A stretch of 64,000 bases of DNA from Geminicoccaceae bacterium. GTDB lineage: Bacteria; Pseudomonadota; Alphaproteobacteria; Geminicoccales; Geminicoccaceae. Numbering within the stretch: the first letter of the stretch is position 1; each line of letters opens with the position of its first letter. Below the pieces are notes generated by a model that saw only the letters and a list, made by a program, of their open reading frames with translations, ran no database searches and was not told the origin of the DNA. A program made the translations under genes and the position numbers. The DNA lies in the NCBI GenBank assembly GCA_028279345.1, contig JANQNY010000069.1, positions 1-64,000 on the forward strand, read 5' to 3'. Positions 33,495 through 42,458 of this stretch are shown here, piece after piece.

Positions 33495-33846
33495 CCTCCT
33501 CCCGACGGGTATTGCTTGTACGGCTTGCACGGCGGTTATCCGTTGTTGCTTGACTTGGTGCCCACATTAGGCAGCACCACGATATCGCAGACGTGGGCAC
33601 CCGACGAACCCGCAACAGCGGTTTACTACAAATCTTACAAACGCAACGATTGTAACTATTCGCCAGTTCACTGCAGACGCCCGACTGCCAATACAAACGA
33701 ATCTTCGCCAGGCCACGTGACATGGCAGAACTGAGCGCACGCACGAGGCTAAAAGTACTTTCTTACACAGTCTTTTGCGGAGTTGTTACTTTGCAGTGTC
33801 GGCAGAATACGGCCGTTGCAAAGCGGACCAGCGGGAGAGCGCAACC
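33495..33846. other. AT-richer intergenic region after ecfG
   Basis: About 350 bases, clearly poorer in GC than the flanks. Contains an 8-base inverted repeat GTGCCCAC ... GTGGGCAC at 33558-33565 and 33593-33600 separated by 27 bases. A 72-codon TTG-started frame (33516-33734) is not convincing. No EcfG promoter was found for the following HD gene. Confidence 0.4.
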
Positions 33847-34695
33847 ATGATCGACGTACCGGAATTGCTGCTAGGCGCCTTGCGCCAGCGGCTGTGGAAC
33901 GAGAGCTACCGCCATCTGGGCGGGGCCGCCGAAGGTCTGCGTCCGGCACTCGACACCGCAACCCGCATGGCGGTCGAGCGGCTGGCGACGAGCGACGCGC
34001 TCTACCACAATGTCGAGCACACCGTGAACGTGACGCTCGTCGGCATCGACATCCTCCGCGGCCGTGATCTCGATGAGGAGATCAACGCGGACACATGGCT
34101 GCACTTCTGCGTCGCGCTGCTCCTACACGACATCGGCTATGTCCGCGGGGTCTGTCGCGGCGACACGGCGGACCGCGCCGTGATCGCCGCCGACGGGAGT
34201 ACCGTCGCCCTGCCGCGGGGCGCATCGGATGCCTGGCTTCAGCCCTACCATGTCGAGCGTGCCAAAGTGTTCGTCCGCGAGCGTGCCGCCGCCATCGATA
34301 CGCGCCTCGATGCGGGGCGGATCGCAAGCTGGATCGAACTCACCCGCTTTCCCGTGCCGCACGATTCCGATCATGCCGGCACGGAGGACGAGGCCGGCCT
34401 CCTGCGCGCGGCAGATCTGATCGGACAGCTCGCCGACCCCTACTATCTTCGCCGCCACGGCGCGCTGTTCGCCGAGTTCGACGAGATCGGCGCAGCCACC
34501 GAACTCGGCTTCGAGACCCCGGCCGATCTAGCCCGCGGCTACCCCTCCTTCTTCTGGCGCAGCGTCGAACCCTATATCGGCCCCGCCCTCCGGCACCTGG
34601 CGCGCACCGCCTCGGGTCGACAGTGGGTCGCCAATCTTTACGCGCACGTCTTCGAGTTGGAACGGAACCGCCAGCTGATGGGGCCGCAGCAGTAG
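33847..34695 (+). CDS. HD-domain metal-dependent phosphohydrolase
   Basis: 282 residues from ATG 33847 (GGGAGAG upstream). Metal-binding pattern: 'YHNVEHTVNVTLVGIDIL' (His), 'HFCVALLLHDIGYVRGVCRGD' (HD), later 'HVERAKVFVRERA' and 'LIGQLADPYYLRR', so all HD-superfamily ligands are present. It resembles a group of stand-alone HD metalloproteins of unknown substrate found in cyanobacteria and proteobacteria. It lies between ecfG and a DUF883 gene. Cytosolic, no membrane segment. Confidence 0.8.
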   Translation: MIDVPELLLGALRQRLWNESYRHLGGAAEGLRPALDTATRMAVERLATSDALYHNVEHTVNVTLVGIDILRGRDLDEEINADTWLHFCVALLLHDIGYVRGVCRGDTADRAVIAADGSTVALPRGASDAWLQPYHVERAKVFVRERAAAIDTRLDAGRIASWIELTRFPVPHDSDHAGTEDEAGLLRAADLIGQLADPYYLRRHGALFAEFDEIGAATELGFETPADLARGYPSFFWRSVEPYIGPALRHLARTASGRQWVANLYAHVFELERNRQLMGPQQ

Positions 34696-34741
34696 AGGCG
34701 CGGTCTCGCGGCCGCCATGCGGGCCGAGCGCAACACGTGCG

Positions 34742-34766
34742 GGAACCGGTCGGGCCGCCGGGCGTT
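34742..34766 (+). promoter_or_regulatory. EcfG-type promoter for DUF883 gene
   Basis: GGAAC-N16-CGTT, exact, 28 bases before ATG 34794. Confidence 0.75.
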
Positions 34767-34793
34767 CTGTTGTCGACGAAACAGGAGAGACTG

Positions 34794-35108
34794 ATGAACA
34801 CGAAGGCCTCGACCACGGCCGACGACGAACTTCGCGAGCAGCTGAAGGCGCTCCGTAGCGACCTAGACAAGCTCAGCAAGCTGGTCGTCCGCTCTTCGAG
34901 CGAGCACGGGCCACGGCTCGTCGATGACGCCCGCGCGACCGGCGAGTCGGTGCTCGACGAGGCGATGAAGTCCGTCGATGCGGGGCGCGAGCTGGGCGAG
35001 CAGCAGATCGAAAGCGCCGAGCGCTGGATTCGGAAGAACCCCTTCGTCGCCATCCTCTGCGCAATCGGTGCCGGATTCGTGCTGGCGCAGTTCAGGTCCC
35101 GGAACTAG
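34794..35108 (+). CDS. DUF883 (ElaB/YqjD-like) membrane-anchored protein
   Basis: 104 residues. N-terminal coiled-coil 'ADDELREQLKALRSDLDKLSKL' and a single C-terminal helix 'NPFVAILCAIGAGFVLAQF' ending 'RSRN', the layout of YqjD/ElaB proteins that tether to the inner membrane and bind ribosomes in stationary phase in E. coli. It is followed after 17 bases by a YqjE-like gene, as in enterobacteria. EcfG promoter upstream. Confidence 0.85.
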   Translation: MNTKASTTADDELREQLKALRSDLDKLSKLVVRSSSEHGPRLVDDARATGESVLDEAMKSVDAGRELGEQQIESAERWIRKNPFVAILCAIGAGFVLAQFRSRN

Positions 35109-35125
35109 CACCGAAGCGAGCATCG

Positions 35126-35422
35126 ATGGAGCACACCATCCAGCGCGTGAGCCTCAAGGTCCTGGCCGGCATTCTGTTTGTGGCGGCCACGGGCTTCCTC
35201 GTCGCCGGGGCCACGATCGCGTTGGCGCAGGCGGTCGGCACACCGCTCGCGTGCGCCCTCGTCGCCATCGTGCTGGCCCTCGTCGGTGGCGGCATCCTCC
35301 TCGGCATGCGCCACGCGCCACGACGCCGTACGCCACCCGCATCGGCGGAGGCGCTCGTCACAAGCGCGCTCGGCCGCGTGGCCGCCATCGTGATCATCCG
35401 CATGCTCCGGCCGAGGTCGTAG
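35126..35422 (+). CDS. Small membrane protein (holin-X/YqjE-like)
   Basis: 98 residues with two membrane helices ('LKVLAGILFVAATGFLVAGA' and 'GTPLACALVAIVLALVGGGI') and a basic C-terminus. Size, topology and its position after the YqjD-like gene suggest the YqjE / 'phage holin family' group (not a real phage holin). Function unknown. It shares the transcript with the DUF883 gene. Confidence 0.7.
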   Translation: MEHTIQRVSLKVLAGILFVAATGFLVAGATIALAQAVGTPLACALVAIVLALVGGGILLGMRHAPRRRTPPASAEALVTSALGRVAAIVIIRMLRPRS

Positions 35423-35829
35423 GCTTGCGGTGTCAGGGAAGCCCGTAGGTCCCGGCGCTTCGCCGGAATGCCGCGCCCTGATGGGCCGGCCCGGCTGGAG
35501 CGCGGGGCCGAGCGGTCATGTCTCGAACTCCGGCGCTCCGGCTATCGCAGCTACTGCACCAGTTGAAAGCTGCCGTTGCCCATGTCCGCCGCACGCGAGC
35601 GCTTGCCAAAAACGCCGATTTGCGCTGCGACTTTTTTCCTTGATACATATTGCTCGATTTAATCAGCGTTCGATCTGCAATAATCTAACATCCGAACAAT
35701 AAGCACCAAGCACGCAACGGCGAGTTAGTCGTTTTCGCGAGCATCGCGGCATCTACAGTCTGCTGCGCCCGATGTGAATTTCGTAGAGTTCTTGTGTCTC
35801 GCCGAGAAGTTCGCACAGGGAGGCGCATA
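35423..35829. other. Intergenic region upstream of the hydrogenase operon
   Basis: About 400 bases. A CCGGCG-CTT-CGCCGG hairpin (35452-35466) after the preceding operon may be its terminator. From 35600 to 35700 it is AT-rich (for example around 'TTGATACATATTGC'), the likely promoter zone of hupS. No sigma54 site (TGGCAC-N5-TTGC) and no clear HoxA/HupR or NtrC-like site was recognised. Confidence 0.45.
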
Positions 35830-36948
35830 ATGCTTGCGCGCGAGACGTTCTACGACGTCATCCGCCGACAGGGCATCAGCAGGCGCAGTTTCGCCAAATT
35901 CTGCACACTGACTGCCGCATCCATGGGGTTGGGCGAGGCGCATGCCGCCACCATAGCCCACGCCATGGAGACCAAACCGCGCATTCCCGTACTTTGGCTG
36001 CATGGGCTCGAGTGCACGTGTTGCTCCGAGAGCTTCATCCGCTCGGCGCATCCGCTGGTGCGAGACGTCGTCCTGTCGATGATCTCGCTCGACTACAACG
36101 ACACGCTGATGGCCGCCGCCGGCCACCAGGCGGAGGCAATCCTCGACGAGATCCGGGAAGAGTACAAAGGCAACTACATCGCCGCGGTCGAGGGCAACCC
36201 ACCTCTGAACGAGGATGGGATGTACTGCATATCGGGCGGCAGACCCTTCGTCGAGAAGCTCAAGGAGGTCTGCGGCGACGCCAAGGCGGTGATCTCGTGG
36301 GGTTCCTGTGCGTCATGGGGATGCGTGCAGGCGGCCCGCCCGAACCCGACCCAGGCGACGCCCGTCCACAAGGTCATCACCGACAAGCCGGTCATCAAGG
36401 TTCCCGGCTGCCCGCCGATCGCCGAAGTCATGACCGGCGTCATCACCTACATCGTCACCTTCGATCGCCTGCCGACGCTCGATGCGCAGGGCCGGCCGCT
36501 GATGTTCTACAGCCAGCGCGTGCACGACAAGTGCTATCGGCGACCACACTTCAACGCCGGGCAATTTGCCGAGACCTTCGACGACGAGGGAGCACGAAAG
36601 GGCTACTGCCTCTACAAGGTCGGCTGCCGCGGCCCAACGACCTACAACGCCTGTTCCACGGTGCGCTGGAACGAGGGCGTCTCGTTCCCGATCCAGTCCG
36701 GCCACGGCTGCGTGGGCTGCTCGGAAGATGCCTTCTGGGACAACGGGCCGTTCTATGACCGCCTCGCCAAGGTCGGCGCCTTCGGCATCGAATCGAACGC
36801 CGACCGGATCGGCCTCGCCGCTGCCGGCGTCGTGACCGCGGGGATCGCCGCGCACGCGGCTCTGAGCGCGGTGAAGCGGATGGTCCACAAGCCGGGTGTC
36901 GGTGCCGAGGACAAGAATCTGGCCAGCCTCGACGGAGAGCCGAAGTGA
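35830..36948 (+). CDS. hupS: Uptake [NiFe]-hydrogenase small subunit
   Basis: 372 residues from ATG 35830 (CAGGGAGG upstream). Tat signal 'RRSFAKF' (Arg at 18-19), then iron-sulfur ligands starting with '[20 protein letters not shown]' and 'CGVGCSED'-type '[21 protein letters not shown]', and '[10 protein letters not shown]'. The C-terminal helix '[16 protein letters not shown]' anchors it to the membrane cytochrome. It transfers electrons from HupL through three FeS clusters. First gene of the operon; hupL starts within its last codon. Confidence 0.96.
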   Translation: MLARETFYDVIRRQGISRRSFAKFCTLTAASMGLGEAHAATIAHAMETKPRIPVLWLHGLECTCCSESFIRSAHPLVRDVVLSMISLDYNDTLMAAAGHQAEAILDEIREEYKGNYIAAVEGNPPLNEDGMYCISGGRPFVEKLKEVCGDAKAVISWGSCASWGCVQAARPNPTQATPVHKVITDKPVIKVPGCPPIAEVMTGVITYIVTFDRLPTLDAQGRPLMFYSQRVHDKCYRRPHFNAGQFAETFDDEGARKGYCLYKVGCRGPTTYNACSTVRWNEGVSFPIQSGHGCVGCSEDAFWDNGPFYDRLAKVGAFGIESNADRIGLAAAGVVTAGIAAHAALSAVKRMVHKPGVGAEDKNLASLDGEPK

Positions 36949-38738
36949 GCGCGCTCCGCACAGCGAACGGCTTCGAGCTCGACAATTCGGGCCGCCGCAT
37001 CGTCGTCGATCCGGTCACCCGGATCGAGGGTCATCTGCGGATCGAGGTCAATGTCGACGACGACAACGTCATCCGGAACGCCGTTTCCACCGGCGCGATG
37101 TGGCGTGGGCTCGAGGTAATCTTGAAAGGCCGGGACCCGCGCGATGCGTGGGCGTTCACGCAGCGCATCTGCGGCGTCTGCACCGGAACGCACGCGCTCA
37201 CGTCGGTGCGCGCGGTCGAGGACGCGCTGGGCATCATGATCCCGGAGAACGCCAACACCATCCGCAACATGATGCAGTTGGCGCAGTACGTGCAGGACCA
37301 CCTGATCCACTTCTACCACCTGCACGCGCTCGACTGGGTCGACGTGGTGAGCGCCTTGAACGCAGACCCGCAGGCGACGTCGGCACTCCAGCAGTCGCTG
37401 TCGCCCTGGCCGCTGTCGTCGCCAGGCTATTTCCGAGACTTGCAGAACCGCTTGCAGCGCTTCGTCGACAGCGGCCAGCTCGGTCCGTTCCGCAACGGCT
37501 ATTGGGGTCACCCCGCCTACAGGCTGCCACCCGAAGCGAACCTCATGGCGGTCGCGCATTATCTGGAAGCGCTCGACTTCCAAAAAGAGATCGCCAAGAT
37601 CCACACGATCTTTGGCGGCAAGAACCCTCATCCGAACTGGCTCGTGGGTGGCGTTCCCTCACCGCTCAATCTCGATGGTGTCGGCGCCGTCGGCGGCGTC
37701 AACATGGAGCGCCTGAACCTCGTCAAGAAGGTCATCGACGACAGCATTGTCTTTACTGAACAAGTCTATCTGCCCGACCTCATCGCCATCGCCTCGTTCT
37801 ACAAGGACTGGACCTACGGCGGCGGCATCAGTGCGCAGAACCTCTTGTCCTACGGCGATATTCCGGCGCGGGCGAACGATTACACAGCGAACGGCCTCTT
37901 GCTGCCACGCGGCGCGATCATCGACGGCAAGCTGGACGAGGTCCATGAGGTCGATCTGAAGCAACGCGACGACATCCAGGAGTTCGTCAGCCACGCTTGG
38001 TACAGCTACGCCGACGAGAGCCAGGGCCTCCACCCCTTCGACGGGGTGACCGAAGCCAATTTCGTGCTCGGTCCCAACACCCAGGGGTCCAAGACCCGGA
38101 TCGAGGCGGTCGACGAGGCCGCCAAGTATTCCTGGATCAAGTCGCCGCGGTGGCGCGGCCGCCCGATGGAGGTCGGACCACTCGCGCGCTTCGTGATCGG
38201 CTACGCCCAGGGCAAGCCCGAGTTCAAGGAGCCGGTCGACAAGACGCTCACCGATTTGGGCCTGCCGCTACCGGCCCTCTTCTCGACGCTGGGGCGCACT
38301 GCGGCGCGGGGCTTGGAGGCGCAGTGGGCCGCGCATACGCTTCTGGACTTTCACGAGAAGCTCATCGCGCGCATCCAGAACGGTGACCTTACCACGGCCA
38401 GCAGCCTCAAATGGTCGCCGGACACATGGCCCGAGACAGCCGAGGGTGCCGGTTTCACCGAGGCACCGCGCGGGGCGCTGGGTCACTGGGTCCGTATCGA
38501 GCAAGGCAAGATCGCGAACTACCAGGCGATCGTGCCGACCACGTGGAACGCGGGTCCGCGCGATGCGCAGGGCAATATCGGCCCCTACGAGGCGAGCCTG
38601 CTCGACACGCCGATGGCCGACCCGGAGCAGCCGCTCGAGATCCTGCGCACGCTCCACAGCTTCGATCCCTGTCTTGCCTGCGCGACGCATGTCTTGGACG
38701 CGGAGGGCAGCACCCGCAGCGCGGTCCAGGTTCGCTGA
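36945..38738 (+). CDS. hupL: Uptake [NiFe]-hydrogenase large subunit
   Basis: 597 residues from GTG 36945. Nickel ligands are visible as N-terminal '[17 protein letters not shown]' and C-terminal '[10 protein letters not shown]', with a 15-residue tail ('[15 protein letters not shown]') removed by HupD after His on maturation. Other signatures: '[13 protein letters not shown]' and '[17 protein letters not shown]'. It contains the Ni-Fe(CN)2CO active site and oxidises H2 in the periplasm. It overlaps hupS by 4 bases. Confidence 0.97.
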   Translation: MSALRTANGFELDNSGRRIVVDPVTRIEGHLRIEVNVDDDNVIRNAVSTGAMWRGLEVILKGRDPRDAWAFTQRICGVCTGTHALTSVRAVEDALGIMIPENANTIRNMMQLAQYVQDHLIHFYHLHALDWVDVVSALNADPQATSALQQSLSPWPLSSPGYFRDLQNRLQRFVDSGQLGPFRNGYWGHPAYRLPPEANLMAVAHYLEALDFQKEIAKIHTIFGGKNPHPNWLVGGVPSPLNLDGVGAVGGVNMERLNLVKKVIDDSIVFTEQVYLPDLIAIASFYKDWTYGGGISAQNLLSYGDIPARANDYTANGLLLPRGAIIDGKLDEVHEVDLKQRDDIQEFVSHAWYSYADESQGLHPFDGVTEANFVLGPNTQGSKTRIEAVDEAAKYSWIKSPRWRGRPMEVGPLARFVIGYAQGKPEFKEPVDKTLTDLGLPLPALFSTLGRTAARGLEAQWAAHTLLDFHEKLIARIQNGDLTTASSLKWSPDTWPETAEGAGFTEAPRGALGHWVRIEQGKIANYQAIVPTTWNAGPRDAQGNIGPYEASLLDTPMADPEQPLEILRTLHSFDPCLACATHVLDAEGSTRSAVQVR

Positions 38739-38757
38739 CGAGGGAGGAGCGGATCGA

Positions 38758-39588
38758 ATGAGCACCCTGCCTCGCGCACCAGCCGACGGGCTGCACGAGA
38801 GCGCCTCGGCGCCCGATTTCCTGACGCCCGCCACCGCGCCCGGCAGCGCCGGCGTCGTCGCCCCGAAAGACCTGCGCGGCGTCGCTGACCTCCCGACCGA
38901 CGAGAGGCCGGTCGGGGCAAAGCAGACGGCCATCTACGTCTACGACATGCCCGTCCGCGCCTGGCATTGGGTCAACGCGCTGTGCATCGTCGTGCTGGCC
39001 ATCACCGGCTACCTGATCGCCAACCCGCCTGCCGCGGCGCCCGGCGAAGCGTTCGAGCGCTCGCTCATGGGCAACATTCGTCTCATCCATTTCACTGCCG
39101 GACAAATCCTTGCGATCGCGCTGCTGGCGCGCTTCGTTTGGATGTTTTTTGGTAATCGGTATGCCCACCAGCTCTTCTGCCCGCCCATCTGGCGTCGCCA
39201 GTGGTGGGCGGAAGTCTGGTTTGAGGCGAAATGGTATGCGTTCCTCGTCAGGGATCCTAAGAAGTATATTGGGCACAATCCATTCGCCGCGTTGATGATG
39301 TTTGCCTTCTTTGTATTGCCTTGTGTCTTTATGGTATTGTCAGGAATGGCGCTGTATTCGATGGGAACTGGCGTTGACAGTTGGCAGCATGCCGCCTTCG
39401 GGTGGATGCTGACGCTGTTCGGGAACCCGATGACCCTGCAGACCCTGCACCACCTCGGGATGTGGGTCCTGGTGATCTTCTCGATTCTCCATATCTACGC
39501 GGCGATCCACGAGGAGATGTGGAGCCGCCAGTCCATGATCAGCACGATCGTGAGCGGCTGGCGCATGTTCCGGGATAACGCACGGTGA
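38758..39588 (+). CDS. hupC: Hydrogenase cytochrome b subunit
   Basis: 276 residues from ATG 38758, the strongest ribosome site (GGGAGGAGC). The family core begins 'IYVYDMPVRAWHWVNALCIV'; four helices with conserved His in 'RLIHFTAGQ', 'HHLGMWVLVIFSILHIY' bind two hemes and pass electrons to quinone. About 57 extra N-terminal residues rich in Pro/Ala precede the core. Bases 39120-39370 are notably AT-richer than the rest of the operon. hupD overlaps its stop. Confidence 0.95.
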   Translation: MSTLPRAPADGLHESASAPDFLTPATAPGSAGVVAPKDLRGVADLPTDERPVGAKQTAIYVYDMPVRAWHWVNALCIVVLAITGYLIANPPAAAPGEAFERSLMGNIRLIHFTAGQILAIALLARFVWMFFGNRYAHQLFCPPIWRRQWWAEVWFEAKWYAFLVRDPKKYIGHNPFAALMMFAFFVLPCVFMVLSGMALYSMGTGVDSWQHAAFGWMLTLFGNPMTLQTLHHLGMWVLVIFSILHIYAAIHEEMWSRQSMISTIVSGWRMFRDNAR

Positions 39589-40202
39589 CCGCGTCCGCCA
39601 CATCGGTGCTCGGCGTCGGCAATATCCTCTGGGCCGATGAGGGCTTCGGCGTCCGGTGCGTCGAGACGCTCGAACGCGACTTCGAGCTCGACGAACAGGT
39701 GACGCTCGTCGACGGCGGCACGCGCGGTCTCGCGCTGCTCGAACCGCTCGCCGCGGCTGGGCGGCTGATCCTCCTCGATGCCATCGCCTTCGGCGGCGCA
39801 CCCGGCGAACTCGTCGTCGTGCGCAACGCCGATGTTCCGCGCTTCGTCGGGCAGAAGGCCATGAGCCTGCACCAGACGGGGATGCAGGAGGTCCTGGCGC
39901 TCGCCGAGCTGCAGGGGCGGCTGCCCAAGGAACTCGTGTGCATCGGCGTCGAGCCGGTGACACTCGAAGACTATGGCGGCGGCCTGTCGTCTCTTGTCGC
40001 GGCGCAGATCGAGCCGGCGGTCGCGTTGGCGGTCGATCAGCTCCGGAACTGGGGCCACCACGTCACCCGCCGGACGCGGCCCTTGGCCGAGGTCACGGTC
40101 AACGTGGGCGCCCTGCAGCGCGAGCCTTACGAGCGTGGGCGACCGAGCGCCGCGGATGCGTGCCGGATCGGTGACGCTCGCTTCATGCAGCGGTCGGCGT
40201 GA
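39585..40202 (+). CDS. hupD: Hydrogenase large-subunit maturation protease
   Basis: 205 residues from GTG 39585. Opening 'VLGVGNILWADEGFGVRCVETLE' (nickel-sensing Glu/Asp), 'LVDGGTRGL', 'LLDAIAFGGAPGELVVV' and 'MSLHQTGMQEVLALAEL' (His) are the HyaD/HupD motifs. It cleaves the C-terminal peptide of HupL after Ni insertion. The tail of about 25 residues after 'TVNVGALQREPYERG' is longer than in E. coli HyaD. Confidence 0.95.
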   Translation: MTASATSVLGVGNILWADEGFGVRCVETLERDFELDEQVTLVDGGTRGLALLEPLAAAGRLILLDAIAFGGAPGELVVVRNADVPRFVGQKAMSLHQTGMQEVLALAELQGRLPKELVCIGVEPVTLEDYGGGLSSLVAAQIEPAVALAVDQLRNWGHHVTRRTRPLAEVTVNVGALQREPYERGRPSAADACRIGDARFMQRSA

Positions 40203-40205
40203 ACG

Positions 40206-40508
40206 ATGTGCATCGGCGCCCCCCGCAAGCTCGCCAGCGTCGACGGACACGTGGCCCGGTCGGTCGAAGGGCTGGTCCTGGACGTTTCGTTGCTCGCGGG
40301 GGACGTAGCGGCTGGTGACTGGGTGCTCGTCCACGTAGGGACCGCGGTCCGCCGGCTGGAGGAGCAGGAAGCGCTCGCCGTGCGCGACGCCCTAGCGGCC
40401 GCAGACGCGGCCGCACGCGGGCTGCCGTTCGAGCACCTGCTTGCCGACCTGATCGAGCGGGAGCCGACGCTCCCACCGCATCTGGCGGCAGAGGAGGGCC
40501 AGCAATGA
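40206..40508 (+). CDS. hupF: HypC-family chaperone HupF
   Basis: 100 residues starting 'MCIGAPRKLASVDGHVA', the HypC signature whose Cys2 is functional, plus 'AAGDWVLVHVGTAVRRLEEQEAL'. Larger than HypC because of a C-terminal helix rich in Ala/Glu. HupF protects HupL under oxygen in rhizobial-type systems and is specific to uptake hydrogenases. A second HypC gene (46699) is in the same operon. Confidence 0.92.
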   Translation: MCIGAPRKLASVDGHVARSVEGLVLDVSLLAGDVAAGDWVLVHVGTAVRRLEEQEALAVRDALAAADAAARGLPFEHLLADLIEREPTLPPHLAAEEGQQ

Positions 40509-40876
40509 GATCGCCAGCCGTCGCCCAACTTTTGGAGGACCCCCGCACGGTCGCGGTCGACATCGATGGATTGCCGGGCTTCGTCGCCGGCTCCGGGCCG
40601 GTGCTGGCCGTCCTGACGGGAGCGCCCGGGCGACGGCCGCAGAGCGAGGACCTCGCGGTCGTCGTACGCGAGTTCCTGCGCGATCCGCAGAGCCGGCTGC
40701 GCGTGGCCGTCGTCGAAGGCGCCTGGAACGCCGAGGCGAAGGAGCGCTGGGGGGTGCGGATCGAGCCCAGCCTGCTCATCGCCCGAGACGGCGCCGTTCT
40801 CGAAATCATCCCAGGCATTCGCGACTGGGCGGTCTACGCCGATCGCATCGGTCGCCTTGTTGAAAGGGCTGCATGA
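40505..40876 (+). CDS. hupG: HupG/HyaE thioredoxin-fold chaperone
   Basis: 123 residues. Matches the HupG/HyaE family by 'AVDIDGLPGFVAGSGPVLAVLTG' and 'RWGVRIEPSLLIARDGAVLEIIPGI', a thioredoxin-like fold without an active CXXC. It binds the Tat signal of the small subunit HupS before export. Overlaps hupF and hupH by 4 bases each. Confidence 0.88.
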   Translation: MRSPAVAQLLEDPRTVAVDIDGLPGFVAGSGPVLAVLTGAPGRRPQSEDLAVVVREFLRDPQSRLRVAVVEGAWNAEAKERWGVRIEPSLLIARDGAVLEIIPGIRDWAVYADRIGRLVERAA

Positions 40877-41763
40877 TGGAGATCTTCCGCCATCCAAAGA
40901 CCAACGGCTCGGCGCATGCCGAGGAAGCGGCGGCTCCCGCCTTCTTTCAGGACCAGGGCAGCGACGCGCTCGCCCGGATCGACATGCCGAGCGGGCTCGC
41001 TCGCCCGTCTTGGAGCGTGAGAGCGTCGCTGGAGCGCGCCGACGGCAAGGTACGGCGCTCGCTGGAAGTGCTGCGGTCCGCGCTGCAGATGGTGGGACAG
41101 GGCGGCAGCGGTCGCGTCGTGTCGCTTGCGGGACTGACGGTCGAGCAGCGGGCGCTGCTCGCGGACATCTTGGGCACGGGCGAGGTCGAGATCCGGATCG
41201 GCGGGGCCCCCACCTACGCGATCGAAGAGACGGCGTTCGCCGGGCTTTGGCGCGGGCAGCTCCGCGACGCCGGTGCAGGCGTCGTCGCCGAATGGCTGGA
41301 AGTCGCCGACGTGCCCGAGACCGTGCGGACGGCCATCAAGCGCTTCACCGTGACCGATCTGCCGATGCCGACCAACGTGCCAGAGGGCTGCATGAACGTC
41401 TTGCCCCTGCTGCACGAGCTCAAGACGCGCATGCTCGCGTGGCGCCCCGGCGTGCCCAACCACGTGATGAGCCTCTCCTTGTTCCCGCTGTCGCCGGCAG
41501 ATGCCGCGACGCTCACCTACACGCTCGGCCAAGCGCCGATCGACATGCGCTCGAAGGGCTATGGGTCCTGCCGGGTCGTGCCGACTTGGCGCCGCCACAT
41601 CTGGGGCGTCCAGTACTTCAACGTGATGGATACGGTCATTCTCGACACGCTCGAGGTCGGCGATGTGCCGGCGGCGATCCTCGCAGGTCGCGAGGATTTC
41701 GAAGATTCGGCGCGGCGCTTAGGCGAGATGCTGGACGCCGAGTCGGAGGGAGTGGCCGCGTGA
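40873..41763 (+). CDS. hupH: Hydrogenase expression protein HupH/HyaF
   Basis: 296 residues; ATG at 40873 or 40876. Family features: 'RPSWSVRASLERADGKVRRSLEVLRSAL', 'VLGTGEVEIRIG'-type 'DILGTGEVEIRIGGAPTYAIEET', 'PTNVPEGCMNVLPLLHELKTRM' and 'SKGYGSCRVVPTWRRHIWGVQYFN'. HupH/HyaF assists maturation of the small subunit. It overlaps the next gene by one base. Confidence 0.92.
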   Translation: MMEIFRHPKTNGSAHAEEAAAPAFFQDQGSDALARIDMPSGLARPSWSVRASLERADGKVRRSLEVLRSALQMVGQGGSGRVVSLAGLTVEQRALLADILGTGEVEIRIGGAPTYAIEETAFAGLWRGQLRDAGAGVVAEWLEVADVPETVRTAIKRFTVTDLPMPTNVPEGCMNVLPLLHELKTRMLAWRPGVPNHVMSLSLFPLSPADAATLTYTLGQAPIDMRSKGYGSCRVVPTWRRHIWGVQYFNVMDTVILDTLEVGDVPAAILAGREDFEDSARRLGEMLDAESEGVAA

Positions 41764-42458
41764 TGCCCGCCGTGCATCCCGCCTCGGGTGAGCGGCGCGA
41801 GGCGGGCGGTTGCGCCGACCATGCACGGCACGAGTGCGGCATCTGCTGGTGGGTCTACGATCCGGCGGTCGGCGACGCGCGCGGCCAGGTGCCGGCGGGC
41901 GTGGCGTTCGCCGACGTGCCCGCCCACTGGCGTTGCCCGGAGTGCGATGCCGAGCCGGCCAAGTTCCTCGCCATCGGCCTGAGGGACCGCATGGGCGACG
42001 CGCCAGCGCCGCCCACGGCCAACGAGCCGCCCGGCGATCTGACCGCGCGCCTCGTCGAAGCCTACCGAGCGCGCGACCATGAGCTGCGCGGCCTCCCTGT
42101 GCATCACCCGATGCTGGATGTCGAAGCGGTCGGATTCCAACGCGTCGGCGACGCCGTCATCGGCATTGTCATCACGCCCTGGTGCATGAACCTCGTGCGG
42201 ATCAGCGCGGACGCTGCCGGGCACGCGGAGGGTGAGGCTCACGAGTATGCGCTGCCGGCGGGCACCGTCCTGTTTCACTCAGGCGACCTGCCGGGCTTCG
42301 GCGCGCTGGAGCAGGCTTCGCTGTTTTCACCGATGGCGGAGTTCGCCGATCAGGCGGCAGCGCGGGCGGTCGCCGAGGAGGCGCTTCGCCTCGTCCTCAC
42401 ACCCGTCACCACGTCACGGCGCGAGCTGCTGACCGGGGGCAGCGCCGGTGTACGCTGA
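41763..42458 (+). CDS. hupIJ: HupI-HupJ fusion: rubredoxin plus HybE-type chaperone
   Basis: 231 residues. Residues about 25-60 are a rubredoxin with 'CGICWWVYDPAVGD' and 'VPAHWRCPECDAEPAKF' (four Cys). Residues about 90-225 match HybE/HupJ assembly chaperones: 'GLPVHHPMLDVEAVGFQRVG', 'IGIVITPWCMNLVRI' and 'LFHSGDLPGFGALEQASLFSPM'. In rhizobia and Rhodobacter hupI and hupJ are separate genes; here they are one reading frame without stop or frameshift. It protects or delivers electrons for HupS iron-sulfur assembly under oxygen. It lies between hupH and hupK. Confidence 0.9.
   Translation: MPAVHPASGERREAGGCADHARHECGICWWVYDPAVGDARGQVPAGVAFADVPAHWRCPECDAEPAKFLAIGLRDRMGDAPAPPTANEPPGDLTARLVEAYRARDHELRGLPVHHPMLDVEAVGFQRVGDAVIGIVITPWCMNLVRISADAAGHAEGEAHEYALPAGTVLFHSGDLPGFGALEQASLFSPMAEFADQAAARAVAEEALRLVLTPVTTSRRELLTGGSAGVR

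Noticed and set aside
33516-33734. 72-codon frame starting with TTG after ecfG
   Set aside because: No ribosome site, unusual composition and no similarity; probably chance in an AT-richer spacer.
35640-35653. FnrL-like site TTGAT-N4-ATTGC upstream of hupS
   Set aside because: Only the left half matches the TTGAT-N4-ATCAA consensus; a single half-site in an AT-rich region is not sufficient.
40857-41762. Upstream extension of the rubredoxin-HupJ frame
   Set aside because: The extension lies wholly inside hupH in another frame; the ATG at 41763 with the HupH stop overlap is the natural start.
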